The notes beneath the pieces were generated by a model. It was not told the DNA's origin and did no database searches. It was given only the letters and a program-made list of their open reading frames with translations. 64,000 nt of DNA from Brachynemurus nebulosus. Taxonomy: Eukaryota > Arthropoda > Insecta > Neuroptera > Myrmeleontidae. Both the position numbers and the translations under genes were made by a program. Below are positions 1-12,900 of the stretch, piece by piece. Each line of letters begins with the position of its first letter. Position 1 is the stretch's first letter. The stretch covers positions 13,123,501-13,187,500 of the forward strand of contig JAPWDM010000014.1 in assembly GCA_035578155.1 (NCBI GenBank). Reading direction: 5' to 3'.

Positions 1-1692
1 TGTGCTATTACTTTTATAATAATAGAAGTTTATACTTTTTAAAAGTAACTTAACTTTTAGATAGGAACAAATTTTGAATTTTCGGGAATGAAAAAGAAAA
101 CATTGAACATTTTTCTTTTGAAAATGAATTAATTTGAAAAGCCCTTTGAGTACACAAGCTGACAGTATGTATGTTACTAACTGTATTTCAGATTTAATTA
201 ACAATAAATAATTGTTATAAAGGAGAGAATCAAGAAAAAAAATTTTATTTTGAAGAATTCGAAAGTAACCGTTAAAAAAAAGTAACTCCAAAACAACACT
301 CTGAAAATTGAAGATAGAGCTCACAATTTTCTGTTTAATGTGTTCCATTTAGAAAAAAGGAATTTTATTCAGTAAAAACTTTTTTTAAGGTCTATAACCA
401 CTTTTATAAAGTTGTTTCTTGAAAGACCCTTGTTAGACAGATTGTTACCAGTTTCCGGTTATAACGGAGTACCTAGTTCCTTCAGTTTTTGAACTATTTT
501 AGTTTCTTAATAATTTTTTCCTATATCAAAAATCGGTATTTTGGAAGTAATTTGTATTGAACAGTCTACACAACTATCTTTAATTTTTAAAAATTCCCTT
601 GAAGCCACATTGAGCAAAACTAGATCATTTTTCACTCCTTTCTTTCATAAAATGCATCTTTTTTTAAAAAATTTTCCTGTAAAAAGCTATAATTAAACTT
701 TATTACGTCATCGTTCAGTAAGTCAACTGGATTATAGGTAATATCACTGAATAGTGATTGGAGTTGTCATAGGGCACTGGTTCGTGCCTGTTGTAAACTG
801 TTACTGCGTTTTTCGCGATAAATTAAAATGGTTAAAGAGGATACTAAAAAAAATGAACAATACAAAAAAATTAGTATTAGCTCATAAAAAGTGGAAAATT
901 GGTTTTGAAAATTAAATATCAAACTATGTAGTTTAAGGAACCGATTACATTACAAATTGTCTTAGCAGTACTTTTGAAAGTAAAATAACGGTTTTTTTAA
1001 ATGTTACAAGTATAACTCAGTACATAGTTCGAAACATTTATTCAAAATTTGCTAACTGGTCTGTTAAGTTACACTTGGATACAAGTATAAGGTACATGTA
1101 AAGTTAACAGTCGCGAAACATTTTCTAAGAAAATTTGTAAAAAAATGGGCGTGTCTTTGACCGCGCATTTATGCTGATAACTTCCCCAGGGGCCGGCGAT
1201 ATTTAAAAAAAAATCTTTATATAAATTCACGAAATAATTCAGCATGTGTAAACAGACACATTTATAATAAAAACAACAATAAACGGATAAAAAAATTTAT
1301 AAAAAAACAAATACTTTTATTACAAAAAAATAAATTATAATTTTAAAGTGTTTACACTATGTTTACAGAAATCATCACATAGAGAGTGTGTTTGTTATTG
1401 GTCAATATGCCTGTTTTGCAGTAAAGTCGCACACTGTGTGATCACTCATCGCGATCGGGCTCTATGATTGCTCTGGCTATTACGTAGATGCTGTGTACTT
1501 AGACCGTAAAGTTTTAATGAAGACAAGTTTACTTGTTAATTTAGCATGTATCTCATACTTTTAAGTGTAAATTTACCTTTAGCTAGTATCGTAAGCCAAC
1601 GGAGAAGTATACATAACACAATCAATACAAACGGCTGAGAGCTTACTGCGCATGCGCCACTAATTGCATAAGAGGCATAAAATTATTTAATA
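1..1692. other. Gene-free AT-rich DNA with old repeat fragments
   Basis: No coding frame is supported. 650-745 resembles 23090-23195 in the same orientation (shared TTACGTCATCGTTCA). 1141-1480 resembles 63320-63660 (shared GGCGATATTT-like start, CATGTGTAAAC, and CGCACAC followed by a GATCGCGA block), so this is one arm of a dispersed repeat family. Confidence 0.5.
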
Positions 1693-2738
1693 GCCCGTTC
1701 ACATTATTCCAGTAGCATTTCAGTTCAGTGATCGAAGCCAGCGCTGGAATGTCACTGGAATAATGTAGACCGGCACTGGAATGTACTCATTCCGGTAAGC
1801 AATCCAGTCCAGTGACTGGATTGACGGTCTACTTTTCATTCCAGCGCCACTGGAATAGTGTAGACGGCCAATCCAGTGCTAGATTAAACGTTGAACAGTG
1901 AACAAGTATTGTTGTTTTTTGTAATGTAATTAAATGACTGGAATGGACCATTGAATGATTGGAATAATGTAAACGATATAATTCAGTCCAGCACTGGACT
2001 GGATTAACTCACTGGATTACTGGACTGAAATACTATGAACAGGCTATTACGGTCTACTTTTCATTCCAGTTAGCCCATTCCAGCTCCACTGGAATAGTGC
2101 AGACGGCCAATCCAGTACTGAATTAGGCCCGATTTACATTAACGCTCCGCTCTCGGTACGATATCACTACGCTCCCGATTCGATAAAATATTTTTACACA
2201 ATAAACAATGAGTGTATTCACATTATCGCTCTGATATCGGTCCGATATTAGTCACGGTTCGCTCCCGCTCCAATGCCACTCCAATATCAATACCACTCAG
2301 GTAATATTTTATCGGAGCGATATCAGACTTGTTATGGCTTGTACCTATAGTGTAAACACTTTTTTGATTCCACTCTACTCCGCTTGCATTCAGTTGTTAT
2401 GAAAAGATATTTGTATCGAACTCAGACCGAACTGGGAGTGTACCCAGAGTGGCATTATAATGTGAATAGAGAACGAATGGGTACCAGCATGATATCAGCA
2501 CTGTAACGTGAACACAGCAAGATTATATCGGAGCGAGAGTGGGGTGGGAGCGTACCGAGAGCGGAGCGTTAATGTGAATCGGGCCTTAAACGTTGAACAG
2601 TGAACAAGCATTGTTGCCTTTTGTAATGTAATTAAATGACTGGAATGGACCATTGAATGACTGGAATAATGTAAACGGCATAATCCAGTCCAGCGCTGGA
2701 CTGTATTAGTTCACTGGATTACTGGATTGGACTGGACT
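1693..2738. repeat. Composite inverted-repeat element with internal tandem duplication
   Basis: It starts GCCCGTTCACATTATTCCAG. A unit rich in CCAGTCCAGTGACTGGATT-type palindromes occurs twice in tandem: 1824-2037, and again from 2049, where it is split by the element at 2126-2585 and resumes to about 2738. The ends resemble each other as inverted repeats (ACATTATTCCAG). Confidence 0.7.
2126..2585. mobile_element. PIF/Harbinger-like MITE, 460 bp
   Basis: Terminal inverted repeats of about 35 bp (start GGCCCGATTTACATTAACGC, end its near-perfect complement). Flanked by TTA at 2123-2125 and 2586-2588. The uninterrupted target is visible in the tandem sister copy near 1881 (GATTAAACGTTGAACAG), which has a single TTA, so the 3-bp target duplication is confirmed. 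TWA duplications are typical of PIF/Harbinger elements. No transposase frame. Confidence 0.85.
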
Positions 2739-2749
2739 ACTTGATGAAG

Positions 2750-3090
2750 ATATATACATAGAACAACTAGAAGCCAACTAATATAAAAAAGTGTAACTCG
2801 CTTGGAGCCATTTGTAGGCCTGCCACAGTTTAGGGCATGTAGTCAGTCGGTGTCTCTCGCCGAACACACAGTGCATTGTAATACATTGTTAGACATTGTT
2901 ACTTGAATTGAACAGGTTGGTCTGCCCCATAATAGGTGTTTTGTAGTAGTATGTGTAAATACGCACACAGATGCAAACACCAAACCAACACTATTGCAAA
3001 CAGTGTGTACCCAGACAACATAGTGGAGAGATTTTACGTCACCCACTGGCTACAAGTGGAACAGTGTGATTTGGTTACTAGTTTGGTCCC
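2750..3090 (+). repeat. Dispersed repeat, copy A
   Basis: Matches 30822-31150 along its whole length in the same orientation (shared ACTAGAAGCCAACTAATAT, GTAGTCAGTC and GGAGAGATTTTACGTCAC-like segments). An inverted, more diverged copy of part of it lies at 5858-6060. No coding capacity. Confidence 0.7.
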
Positions 3091-4819
3091 TTGAATATAT
3101 ATGTGGAATTCGTTCTCTCTCACTCGCCTGTATTGATTGTCTGAGTTATACGTTTAAGAATACTTTAGCGACGTAAAGGGTTAATTTCAGTAATATGTGA
3201 GAATTTGAGCTTTTCTTTAATTGATATAAAATTCCCGAATTTTCTTACATTTCTTAATTTAGGATAAAATTAAATTTCAAATTAATCAAAATAGGTAACT
3301 CTAGGGAACAAATTTTCGGGTCATCGACTAATCTTAACACTAAAAATTGAAATACATATTATCACCACTTTAGAAGTTCTTGCAAACGAAATTTTAAATT
3401 TTTAATCAATATTGCTTTCTAAATCGAATATGCTAGAACATTTTCGCATCGGAATTTATATCTATATAGCTTCAACTTGCTCAATATATTTTGATGCTGT
3501 TCCTTAGCGTTATTTATTACTCAATATTTTTGTGTGTGATCAAAATGACACAAAATGAATAAATAAAATTTAAAATTGTACGTATTTCTTTATTTTCCGA
3601 GAGCGTATACGTTAGAAAAAGCGTTTCCTTTAAAATGGTGTATTTTACCTTAATGAATCTAATTGTGGAAGAATAATATGAGACAAGTGCAGGTGATTTT
3701 ATATAATAAATTTAAATGTTTTATCTTGAATTCTGGGTGGAAGAACTCAGAATTTTTGAAAAAAATTCAATCTATTTAATCATTTGTAATAAATTGAAGA
3801 AAGCTACGATTTTTATTGAAAATTATTTGTTACGAAAATCGTCAGCCATGTAGTGATATAAAATTTTTAATTGTTATTTAAACCGTAACTTTCTTTGACT
3901 ATTGTTTTTTTTTTTAAGTTTAATACATTTCTTTACGATTAAATAATATTTACTTTATACTTAAAGTCCTCTTACGTTATACATTTTGTATTTGATTTCG
4001 TTTATAAATAACGGCTTTGCTTTCATTTTAAATAAATACTAAAATGGAATCTCGTTTTCATTATCCCATTTCATTTTACATTTGCACATCTACGATTTTC
4101 CCCAAATTTGCAATCGTACAACTTTTAATTTTGCTGAAATGAATGAATAGTGAGAAGAACTTGAAAACCTATAATTCGCTTCGATTTTCATCATTCTATC
4201 ACTTCATTTACGTTTTGTAAGGCATTAAAAAAGTTTGGTGAACTTAATGACGTCATCGAATTAAAAAAATTTCAAATCATACTGTATGGAAGTGTTTTGA
4301 GTTAGGGTGCTTGGTTAGCGTAATTTAGATGTTAATTTCACAATTTTAGTATCAAAATGATGAAATTCCTTTTAGATTAGAAATACGACTGAATCGAGTC
4401 TTAAAAACGAAAACTCCGAAAACAACAATTCCCTTCCATTTTCTGATTCCAAGATACTGAAGAATTTTAATGAACTTGATGACGTCATTAAAATTTTTTT
4501 TTTCAAATTAAACTTTATGGAGGTGATTGCTAGGATTAGGATGGTTTGGGTATGAACTTTACAATTTTACTATCAAAATAACAAACTCCTTTTAGAAACA
4601 CGATTAATTTGACAAAAGTATTTTTTCTGGTGATCCTCCATGTTTGATTTTGGTAAAAATAAAAAGAACGATTTCGAAAATCGCTCAAAATTTTTTTTGA
4701 TCCTTGAACAGCGGCAGACATTTGCAAATGCTTGAAGCTCAAAAATTAACTGAATGTAATCGTAGAGTTTTAGAAGGAAATGATTGGTCAAACTGAAGAC
4801 TTTGTAACCCCGGTTCTTG
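3091..4819. other. Gene-free AT-rich stretch
   Basis: No credible exon on either strand. 3105-3140 resembles the end of the inverted-repeat element at 59366-59533 (CTCGCCTGTATT). Two short related segments (4205-4300 and 4450-4530, sharing GAACTT-ATGACGTCAT) suggest an old duplication. Confidence 0.4.
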
Positions 4820-5855
4820 CCATGTCTCTGCCACTTGTTTTCAAGGACGAACTTTTAATGTCACAGTTCGCTACTTGGCGCTAATGGTATTGGAGTATAC
4901 TTGAGTATACTAAATAGAGTTATAGATGTGAGCATTTTTCATCAAATAGATGTCAAAATTAATTATCATATGATTGAGTACAAAAGTATCGTCACCAAAT
5001 TATGTATTAACGAAGAATTAAATTTTTTTAATTTAATTAATCTTTCTAGGTTGAATTAAAGTATTTTTTTTAAATATTTAATTTATTTCCAATTTATTTT
5101 AGATGAATCTTTTATTAAAAATAGCGAACTATCAAAACTCATGTCCCGACTCTATTTTATTCAAGTACCATCAACACCATCTGGTATATTAGTTACAGCG
5201 GCGTCAGTAAACGGTCCATTTTTTTATAATGGACTATACGGAGAGTGGCAGGGACATGGTTCTTACAAAGTTAATTAGACATTTTAACTATTTTAACAAA
5301 ACCCTATGTAGTTAATTAAATAATTGATTGATTTTGATAGGAGATATATGCACTGCAATCATTGGGATCTATTGTACCACAGAATAATCAGAAACCAAGT
5401 TGTTATCTCTGTATCCTAGACAAAAAATCCCCTCTACTTTCCATCACTATGTTGTGTAGGTACCATGTCCCTGCCACTCTACATATAGTCCATTATAAAA
5501 AAAATGGGTCGTTTTCTGACCCGCTGTAACTAATATACCAGATGGCGTTGATGTACAGGGAGTTGAGTCGGGACATGAGTTTCGATAGTTCGCTATTTTT
5601 CATCAGATTCATCTAAAATAAATTGGAAATAAATTAAATATTTAAAAAAATATTTCAACTCAACCTAGAAAGATTAATTAAATTAAAAAATTTTAATTCT
5701 TTGGACTTAATCATATGATAATTAATTTTGACATCTATTTGATGAAAAATGCTCACATGTCCCAACTCTATTTAGTATACTCCCCTACTATCAGCGCCTC
5801 CTAGCAAACGGTGACAGTCATTGGTCCGTCCTTGAAAACAAGTGGCAGGGATATG
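4820..5855. mobile_element. 1-kb fold-back element with two nested sets of inverted arms
   Basis: The left arm (about 4820-5270) is complementary to the right arm (about 5455-5855). Outer ends: CATGTCTCTGCCACTTGTTT against AACAAGTGGCAGGGATATG. Inner ends repeat the motif (GAGTGGCAGGGACATGG against CCATGTCCCTGCCACTC). Internal landmarks such as TAATTATCATATGATT occur in both arms. No open frame. Confidence 0.75.
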
Positions 5856-5857
5856 GT

Positions 5858-6060
5858 AGGTACACACTGTTTGTAGTGGTGTTGGTTTGATGTTTACAAC
5901 TGTGTGAGTCGTCACATACACAACTACATAACACGCATATGCGTCTGAGCAACGTGCTTGTTCAAACAACAATGTTCTAACAATACTACATTACAATGCA
6001 TTATGCGTTCGGTGATCGACACCGACCAACTAAATGCCTTAAGCGTTATCGGCCACACTG
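5858..6060 (-). repeat. Dispersed repeat, inverted partial copy C
   Basis: Reverse-complement similarity to the repeat at 2750-3090 and 30822-31150 (ACACACTGTTTGTAGTGGTG against its complement near 2995 and 31055). It abuts the right end of the fold-back element. Confidence 0.5.
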
Positions 6061-6990
6061 CTATCCACAATTTTTTACACATACGCTTAGGGCTTGTATT
6101 GTACTCTCTTCTGGTACTTTCACAGAATACACAGAACAAATGTAAATGCAAAACTGTGTGGTTTATACTGGGCCATTTTGTGCCGTTACACAAGTTCTTA
6201 ACCAGTCGTTGACAAGCTGTGCAAGAGCAACATGGATTGTTGGTAAATCGTTGTCATTGTTATCAACCCATGATCGAATAGGTATGTACATACTACATAT
6301 ATATTATACGTAGGTATACGATGTGATACGATGCATAAGCGATGTACACATATACAAGCATAAAGTCAGTGTATATACATGACAGGTTTATTGCAGTAAT
6401 ATGTTGAGTTTGGTGGGAGAGAGAAATTTTTGGCTACATTGTATCACCAGTATAGAGATAAGTAAGACTCGATCTATATATGTATGTATATCTGTAGATA
6501 CTTTATTAGTCGATTCAGCCTTATTTCCTGTTAGAAGTTAAGAGCTTGAAGTACCTCTAGTGTAAGTATGCTAAGTGCACATATTTCTAGTAATTGCCCA
6601 GGTAACAAACCACCTGGGTTTCACATAACCTACCAGGAGATGTAGTCAAATTTCCTCCGTCACAGATGTTTCCGAGTCTTTTGACGCGTTCTTTAAATCT
6701 ACAATGATTTGAGAGGAAACTTGTTAGTATTCGTAGCTTATGCATATCTATAGAGAATTGATCTCGAAATTTAGCAATAAAGTTACAGGAGCCCCTTTTG
6801 AAAGTTCATTGCCCTTTTCGCTGGGATCTCCTCCAGTATGACCTAAATATTTAGCTATTTCATAAAATATAGGTAAAAATAATCATTTAGAACTTTTTTT
6901 TAAAAAAATTGAAATAAAAATATATTTCTAGAAATGATACATTAGAATGTACAAACGAAATGGTATTCTAGTTTGTGTATAAAATTACCA
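6061..6990. other. 3' flank of RRP1, no gene seen
   Basis: Simple AT-rich sequence with TATATACATAT-type low complexity around 6290-6490. I found no canonical reverse-strand AATAAA within 150 nt past the RRP1 stop. Confidence 0.4.
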
Positions 6991-9900
6991 TCATCGCAAA
7001 AATTTATTTAATTTATAAAAGGGATTTATTGGACTAGGTGTCGACTTATTTTTTAAAAGTGGCTTAGTGGGTTTTTTTTCGGCATCGTAAGGTATTGCTG
7101 GAGAACGTAATACTTGTTTCTGGTAGTCTCTTGTGTCTTGACTTTTATTAAGACTTAAAACGATTCGTACTTTTTTCTTTCCACTTGAATCTGTGGTGAA
7201 CGACTTCGGTGTGATTTTCCTAGTTTTCGGTGAAATTTTATTTTTTTCTGCAAAAGGATTCTGTACTAATTGTTTTGTTTTCTTTTCTTTTGCTATTTTA
7301 TCATTAATTTCCGTTAGGAGTTTATTAATATTTTTGCCCTGTTGTTTTGCTTTTTGAATAAATTTTTTTGATGGTACAAATATTTCTGTTTCACCATCTA
7401 TAGATGGCGGGTCGTTTCTTCGTAAATTTTCTGCAAAAAGAGAATTATTATTTAGAACATTTTGATTTTCGATTAAATTTGGTTCGCTGGGTGCATTATC
7501 AACGGAATTTTCGTGTGATAAAGTAATATTTTCTACCTTTTCATCAGTTTTTTTCAGTTTTTCTTTAGATTCTTTTATTAATTTCATTTTTTTAGAGTTT
7601 TTATTCTTCTCTTTCTTTTTTACAAGTGGTTGCTTTAGTTTCTTGTCCTTCTTTAATATTTTTTTGCCTTCTTTTTTATCAGTATCTTTTTTTTCAGTTT
7701 CCGTAACTTGCCAAACTCCACCAGTGTCGTCAATGCCAATTTTTATGTCTCCGTTTTCGCAGCCCGAATCCTTCAGTAAATCTAATGGTGAAGTTTTTAA
7801 TTTGGATTTTTTAGTTTTTAATAAACTTGGCAGTAAATCGCCTTCACTTTCATTAATAAATTTTTCTAAATCACTCTCGGAGCTTTTGGAAAGTTTCTGT
7901 TTCTTTTTGTTTGGTTTACTTTTTGATTCTTCCACGTCTTCTTTTAGTTTTCTCTTTTGTGGTTTCACGCTTGTTTCCGGCGTTTCTCCTTCTGTTTCGT
8001 CGTTAATTAAGAAATTTTGTGATCTCAGCAATCGTTTCTCTGCTTTGGTTAATTTTCGATCAACTTTGTCTGTTTTTGTTAGTTTTTCTTCAAACCTCAT
8101 CAATCGTTCAGCCGCTGCTTGAATGTTGGTTGCTTCGTAATCTTTCTCAGTTGGTTGATAAACGGTTTTAATTCCATACGGATATTCGCCTTTGGCCAGT
8201 TGTTTGAATCTGAAATAAAAATATAACAAAATTTAACAGATTTGAGCGTTACTTTATTGTGTTTCATATTAATTAATAATAAACATTTCGAAAATACCAG
8301 CTTTATTTACCCAATAGGGTACTTGACTGAAGTTACAAAAATATTCTAAAAGCATTGTTTTTCCATATTAAGTGATTTTTTTATTTTCGACAGATTCTGT
8401 AAAAAAAATCATCGAAAAAATAACCCTACAATTTTAAATGAGAAAAAGGCGGGAAAAACACCTCACTATAGTGACGTCATAGTTTGAAGCAACTAAACGT
8501 CAACGTCATTATTTATAACCTCAAAATTTTGATTATATTCATAAAATGTCAAAGTAAATGCAAGTATTTATTTGAATTCTGGTCGATTATTATTACTATA
8601 TATATAAGCTAATAGAAATATTCAAAAGAACACACAATTTCACCTCACCGATGAAAATTATCAAAATCGACATATTTAGCTACAAAATGTTACGTCATTT
8701 TCAAGAAATGGAGCGTTTTCGCTAATTTGACTATTTGTTGAAAAATGGCGATTTTCAAAATAAAATTTCTAGGTAGGGTAAACGGTATAGTTATTGGACG
8801 TTGACAGTTATTGGACAAGACACTCTCTTTTGAAGATTATAATGCTTATAGACTAGTAAAGCAAACTTCCTGATTTTTTAGTTAAACAGAACATTCTAGT
8901 ATCTACAGAATTTGTGGATTGTGGAAATACGCCAGAAATTAATAAATGGAATTTTTGTCCAATAACTATATTTTTCTATACACACAACGTTAATATTTTT
9001 TTTTCAGAGACTTATCAATATGTAATATGAAAGTTTTATATGGTACATTAAAATAGACAGGTCTTACCTTATTTATGAATTTTTTTGTTAAAAATAAAGC
9101 TACAACACGTAGTTTTTCTGTACTTTGTTTTGAAAATTTTTCTTAACTGTCCAATAACTATACCATTTACCCTAGTTATCAATTTTTTTTTATATTTCAT
9201 CATTAAAATTGGACATATGTAATGATAATGTACACAATTATTTAACATTTGACACAAATTTTAAATACAGTCAAATACCGTATTTTGTGACATGTTTCGT
9301 TCAATATGATTATTATCAGACATGTGAAAAATGTACTACATACGGAATAAATATTTCAAAACTAATTTTTTTAGTGAATTTTTGAATGGAAAATTCAACT
9401 ATTATAGCCACTGTCATGGTAGGACTTGAGTCCGAGACTGTAATAAAAATTTGTTTTGGGGTCCCTAAAGCCGGAAATGACATTTACTAAAATGACATAT
9501 GTGTCCGCTCAATAATTCTCGAACAGAACATCCTATTTTTACGAAATTTGCTGAAAACGTTGGAAGTCCAAAAATCTTGGATGAGTTCTTCAGCCAGACA
9601 CGTCCGATGTCAAAAATTTCAAAAAAATGTGTTTCTTTTTTCAAAAATTTACCCAAGTTTAAAAGTATTTCGATTTTTTTTTTTTTTTTTTACATTATGA
9701 CAAAGAGCGATCTTATGACAAATTACATAAGAAACGTTTTTAACCATTGTCCTAGGTAAGCGAAGTTTCGAGAAAAAGTAATTTTTATGATCGAAAATTC
9801 GCTGTTATTCATAAATTTTTTATTTAGTCATTTAGGCAAGACGTTAAAATTTTTTTTTATTTTAAATTTTTTAATCGAAAAAATAAAAATTACTGATATT

Positions 9901-12900
9901 TTGAATTTATCTTGACGTAAACTTTGAAAGTACAAAAAAAATAATTTTTATCAATAAAATATTTAATTTGTTTTTAATTTTCGGTACAACGAAAAGTGCA
10001 AACAATCAATTTATACCGACGCTATCAATGACACCCAAAATCCTAAATAGGCTGAAATTTTTAGTTTTCCTTTTTTTATTTGTAATACTGTTGCTCTATT
10101 ATATATGTTATATAATAGGTTAATCTATGTTATCTTAACAAAGTTAATTCCGTTTTTTTATCACAAAAAACAAACCGCTAATCCGAATTTGCTGAAAACT
10201 TTATCCGGTCTTCATTTTTTAATTACGCATCTAATGAAATTAGTCCGGAGTTGATATCATCATTTGTTCTCGAGATATGCGAGACGAAAAAAAATTCACG
10301 AAGGAACGAACTAACTAACGAACGCACACACAGACATCACGCTAAAAACGATGGATTCGGATTCTAGTGACCTTGAAACGTGGAGAATGTCAAAATTAGC
10401 GATTCGTAAAATCGGACCCATTACAATAACTTCCTATGGGAAGTTAATATTTATCTTTGCTAAATAATAGCTATCACTACTACTACTTGTACAATACATA
10501 AAACTATAGCTCTCAGCTGATTACAAGAGCTGAGTACATTCTGAGGATTTTTGGAAGGAATTTTAAAAAAGTATGAGACGATTGAAAATTTAGTAGAATA
10601 TTCCTCATTAAATACTGAGGCCCCTGTAAAAATTTCAAACTGATTCACTCAGCCATTAAAAAGTTATTTAATCTGTTCTGTCGTCGAATTTCCATAAGAG
10701 TACGTGTAAATTTTTTTTTTTTTTTCAATAACTTTTTAACGGCTTAGTGAATCGGTTTGAAATTTTCACAAGAGCCTCAGTATTTAATGAGGAACATTCT
10801 ACGAAATTTTCAAGCGTCTCATACTTTTTTTAAATTCCTCCCAAAAATCCTCAAAATGTACTCAGCTCTTGTAGTCAGCTGAGTATTTAGCAAAGATAAT
10901 TACTTATTTAACTCATAGTTTGTTATACAACACAATTATTCAGTAATTTCTAATTTTATGTACTTTTATTTTCGATTGTATCTCCCATACATCCTTAACA
11001 TTAATTAAAAAATTCTCTGATGTTTTCCAGAAAGTGGCTACCCTGTATATAAAAGATACAAAATTGACAAAAAAAATCTTACTCTTTAACAAGATTAGTC
11101 ATGATTTTTCGAGTGTTAGGAGTGGATTCTTTATCGAATTTATACGAAATAATCATATCAGCAATCGCTGTGGGATTAAATTTTATTTGCGGTAATAGAA
11201 CATCAACTTGACCAGCTCGTGGATCTTTTGGGGCATTATCATCGTCTTCATTTACAGCCTCTTCAACCCATGGACTCTCCCCCGTTTGATCCGTTTCTTC
11301 CTCGTCTGATTCCTCGACTTTTTGCATTGCATCGATTGTACCGCCGGGAAATCCTCGCTAAAATAAAAAAAATCTCTGAGTACACGATGATTAACGCTTT
11401 TATTTTAACCACAGAGAAAATTTTTTTTGTCTCAAAATGCCGGACCTTTTACTGCCAGTGACAAGTACAATAGAAGATAAGGTTACAAAAAAAGAAAGAA
11501 AATCAAAGATGCCAACGTCAAAAAATGATACCCTAGAAATTTGTAAAATATAAATTATATTAAACTATGTTGGTAAAATTAAACATTTCGACAAATCTGT
11601 CACAGATGGCGGCACTTGTACTAGCGAATATATACATATCAAAGCATTTTGAGTCACCTTATTGCATAACGAGTTAACTCGTTTTAATCATTTAAAGAGT
11701 TAAATTATAAAATAAAGACTTACTTGTCTCCAAGCTTTAAATTTTTCTTGATACTCTATCCCGAGATCGGACTGCTTTATTAGATACCTAAATATAAATT
11801 TAACAATTTGCGAAATTTCTCTGGTATCTTTAAATTTTACCACTTGTTTGGCAAACGGTCGAACAAATTCCGTTATTCTATCTTCATCAATTTTTTCATT
11901 ACCGACCTACAACAATTTTTCAATTAATATCTCAAAAAAACTGGATGGTCTGACATAATTTTAGGCAAGACTACGATTAGCACGGCATTAAGATTTGATG
12001 ACAGTTCCTTATAGAATTCAACAAAATAAAACGAAAAACAAGAATAAAATTTTTCGATATGTCGCTTCGTTTTCGAGATACTGAACGTTAAACTTGTCTT
12101 TAAATTCGGATCAATGAGCATGTTCCATTTAGAAAACACAAACGACGTAGTTTTATATCAAAGTATATTGTCAAAACTAACTAAACTAACCTAACCTTAA
12201 CTAACTAGTTTTTATATGAAAATCGAAGTATATTGTAAAAACTAACTAAGCTAAACTAAACCTTAACTAACCTCACCACCTAGTTTTTGTATCAAAGTTG
12301 AAGTATATTGTCAAAACTAACTAGTCGTAACTAATATTGTCGAGTGTCTGATAAAAATTTCAAGTGATTCTAAGCATCCCATTTTCGGAAATCCAGCCAA
12401 AAAATATTAGGTAGTTTTTTTGTGAAAAAAAAGTACAAAAATCACTGAAATTTGGTTGGCATTACTTTTTCCCTATTCGCTCCGAGCCGAAAGTATAGCC
12501 ACCTATATCAAATGATTATTTAACAATGTACCAGGACATTTTACTATTTAAATGAATGGAAAATATATTAAAAAACTGAAATTTGCTTAATAAAAGCCAT
12601 AAATCTGCTCATTTTATGTCAAAAATGTCTGAAAATAAAATATTTTTCAATAATTAACCAAGAAAAAGCACAAGAGGTAATTTTTAGGATATTCTTTTGA
12701 AAATTTCAAAATAAAATGACGTTTGATAGTAGGGTTACAAATAATTTTCTTTATTATTTTTTAGAATTTGGTAAATAGAAGTCGTAGTAAGTACTCCCTT
12801 TGAAAAAACAAAAAACAAACAAGTATTAAAAAAAATACTTTTTCTTAAAGAAAATAGTAAAATTATGTACAAGTGCCGTCCTCATAAACAGATCTATTTG

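Noticed and set aside
2843..3046. 67-codon minus-strand frame
   Set aside because: Falls in a dispersed repeat whose second copy (30.8 kb) does not keep the frame.
7643..8122. 159-codon plus-strand frame rich in Ser/Phe
   Set aside because: It is the antisense of the Lys/Ser/Glu-rich RRP1 exon 7; the bias of that exon keeps the opposite frame open.
12180..12300. CTAACC-rich sequence as interstitial telomere repeat
   Set aside because: Units are AACTAACTAAACTAACC-like and irregular, not TTAGG tandem repeats.
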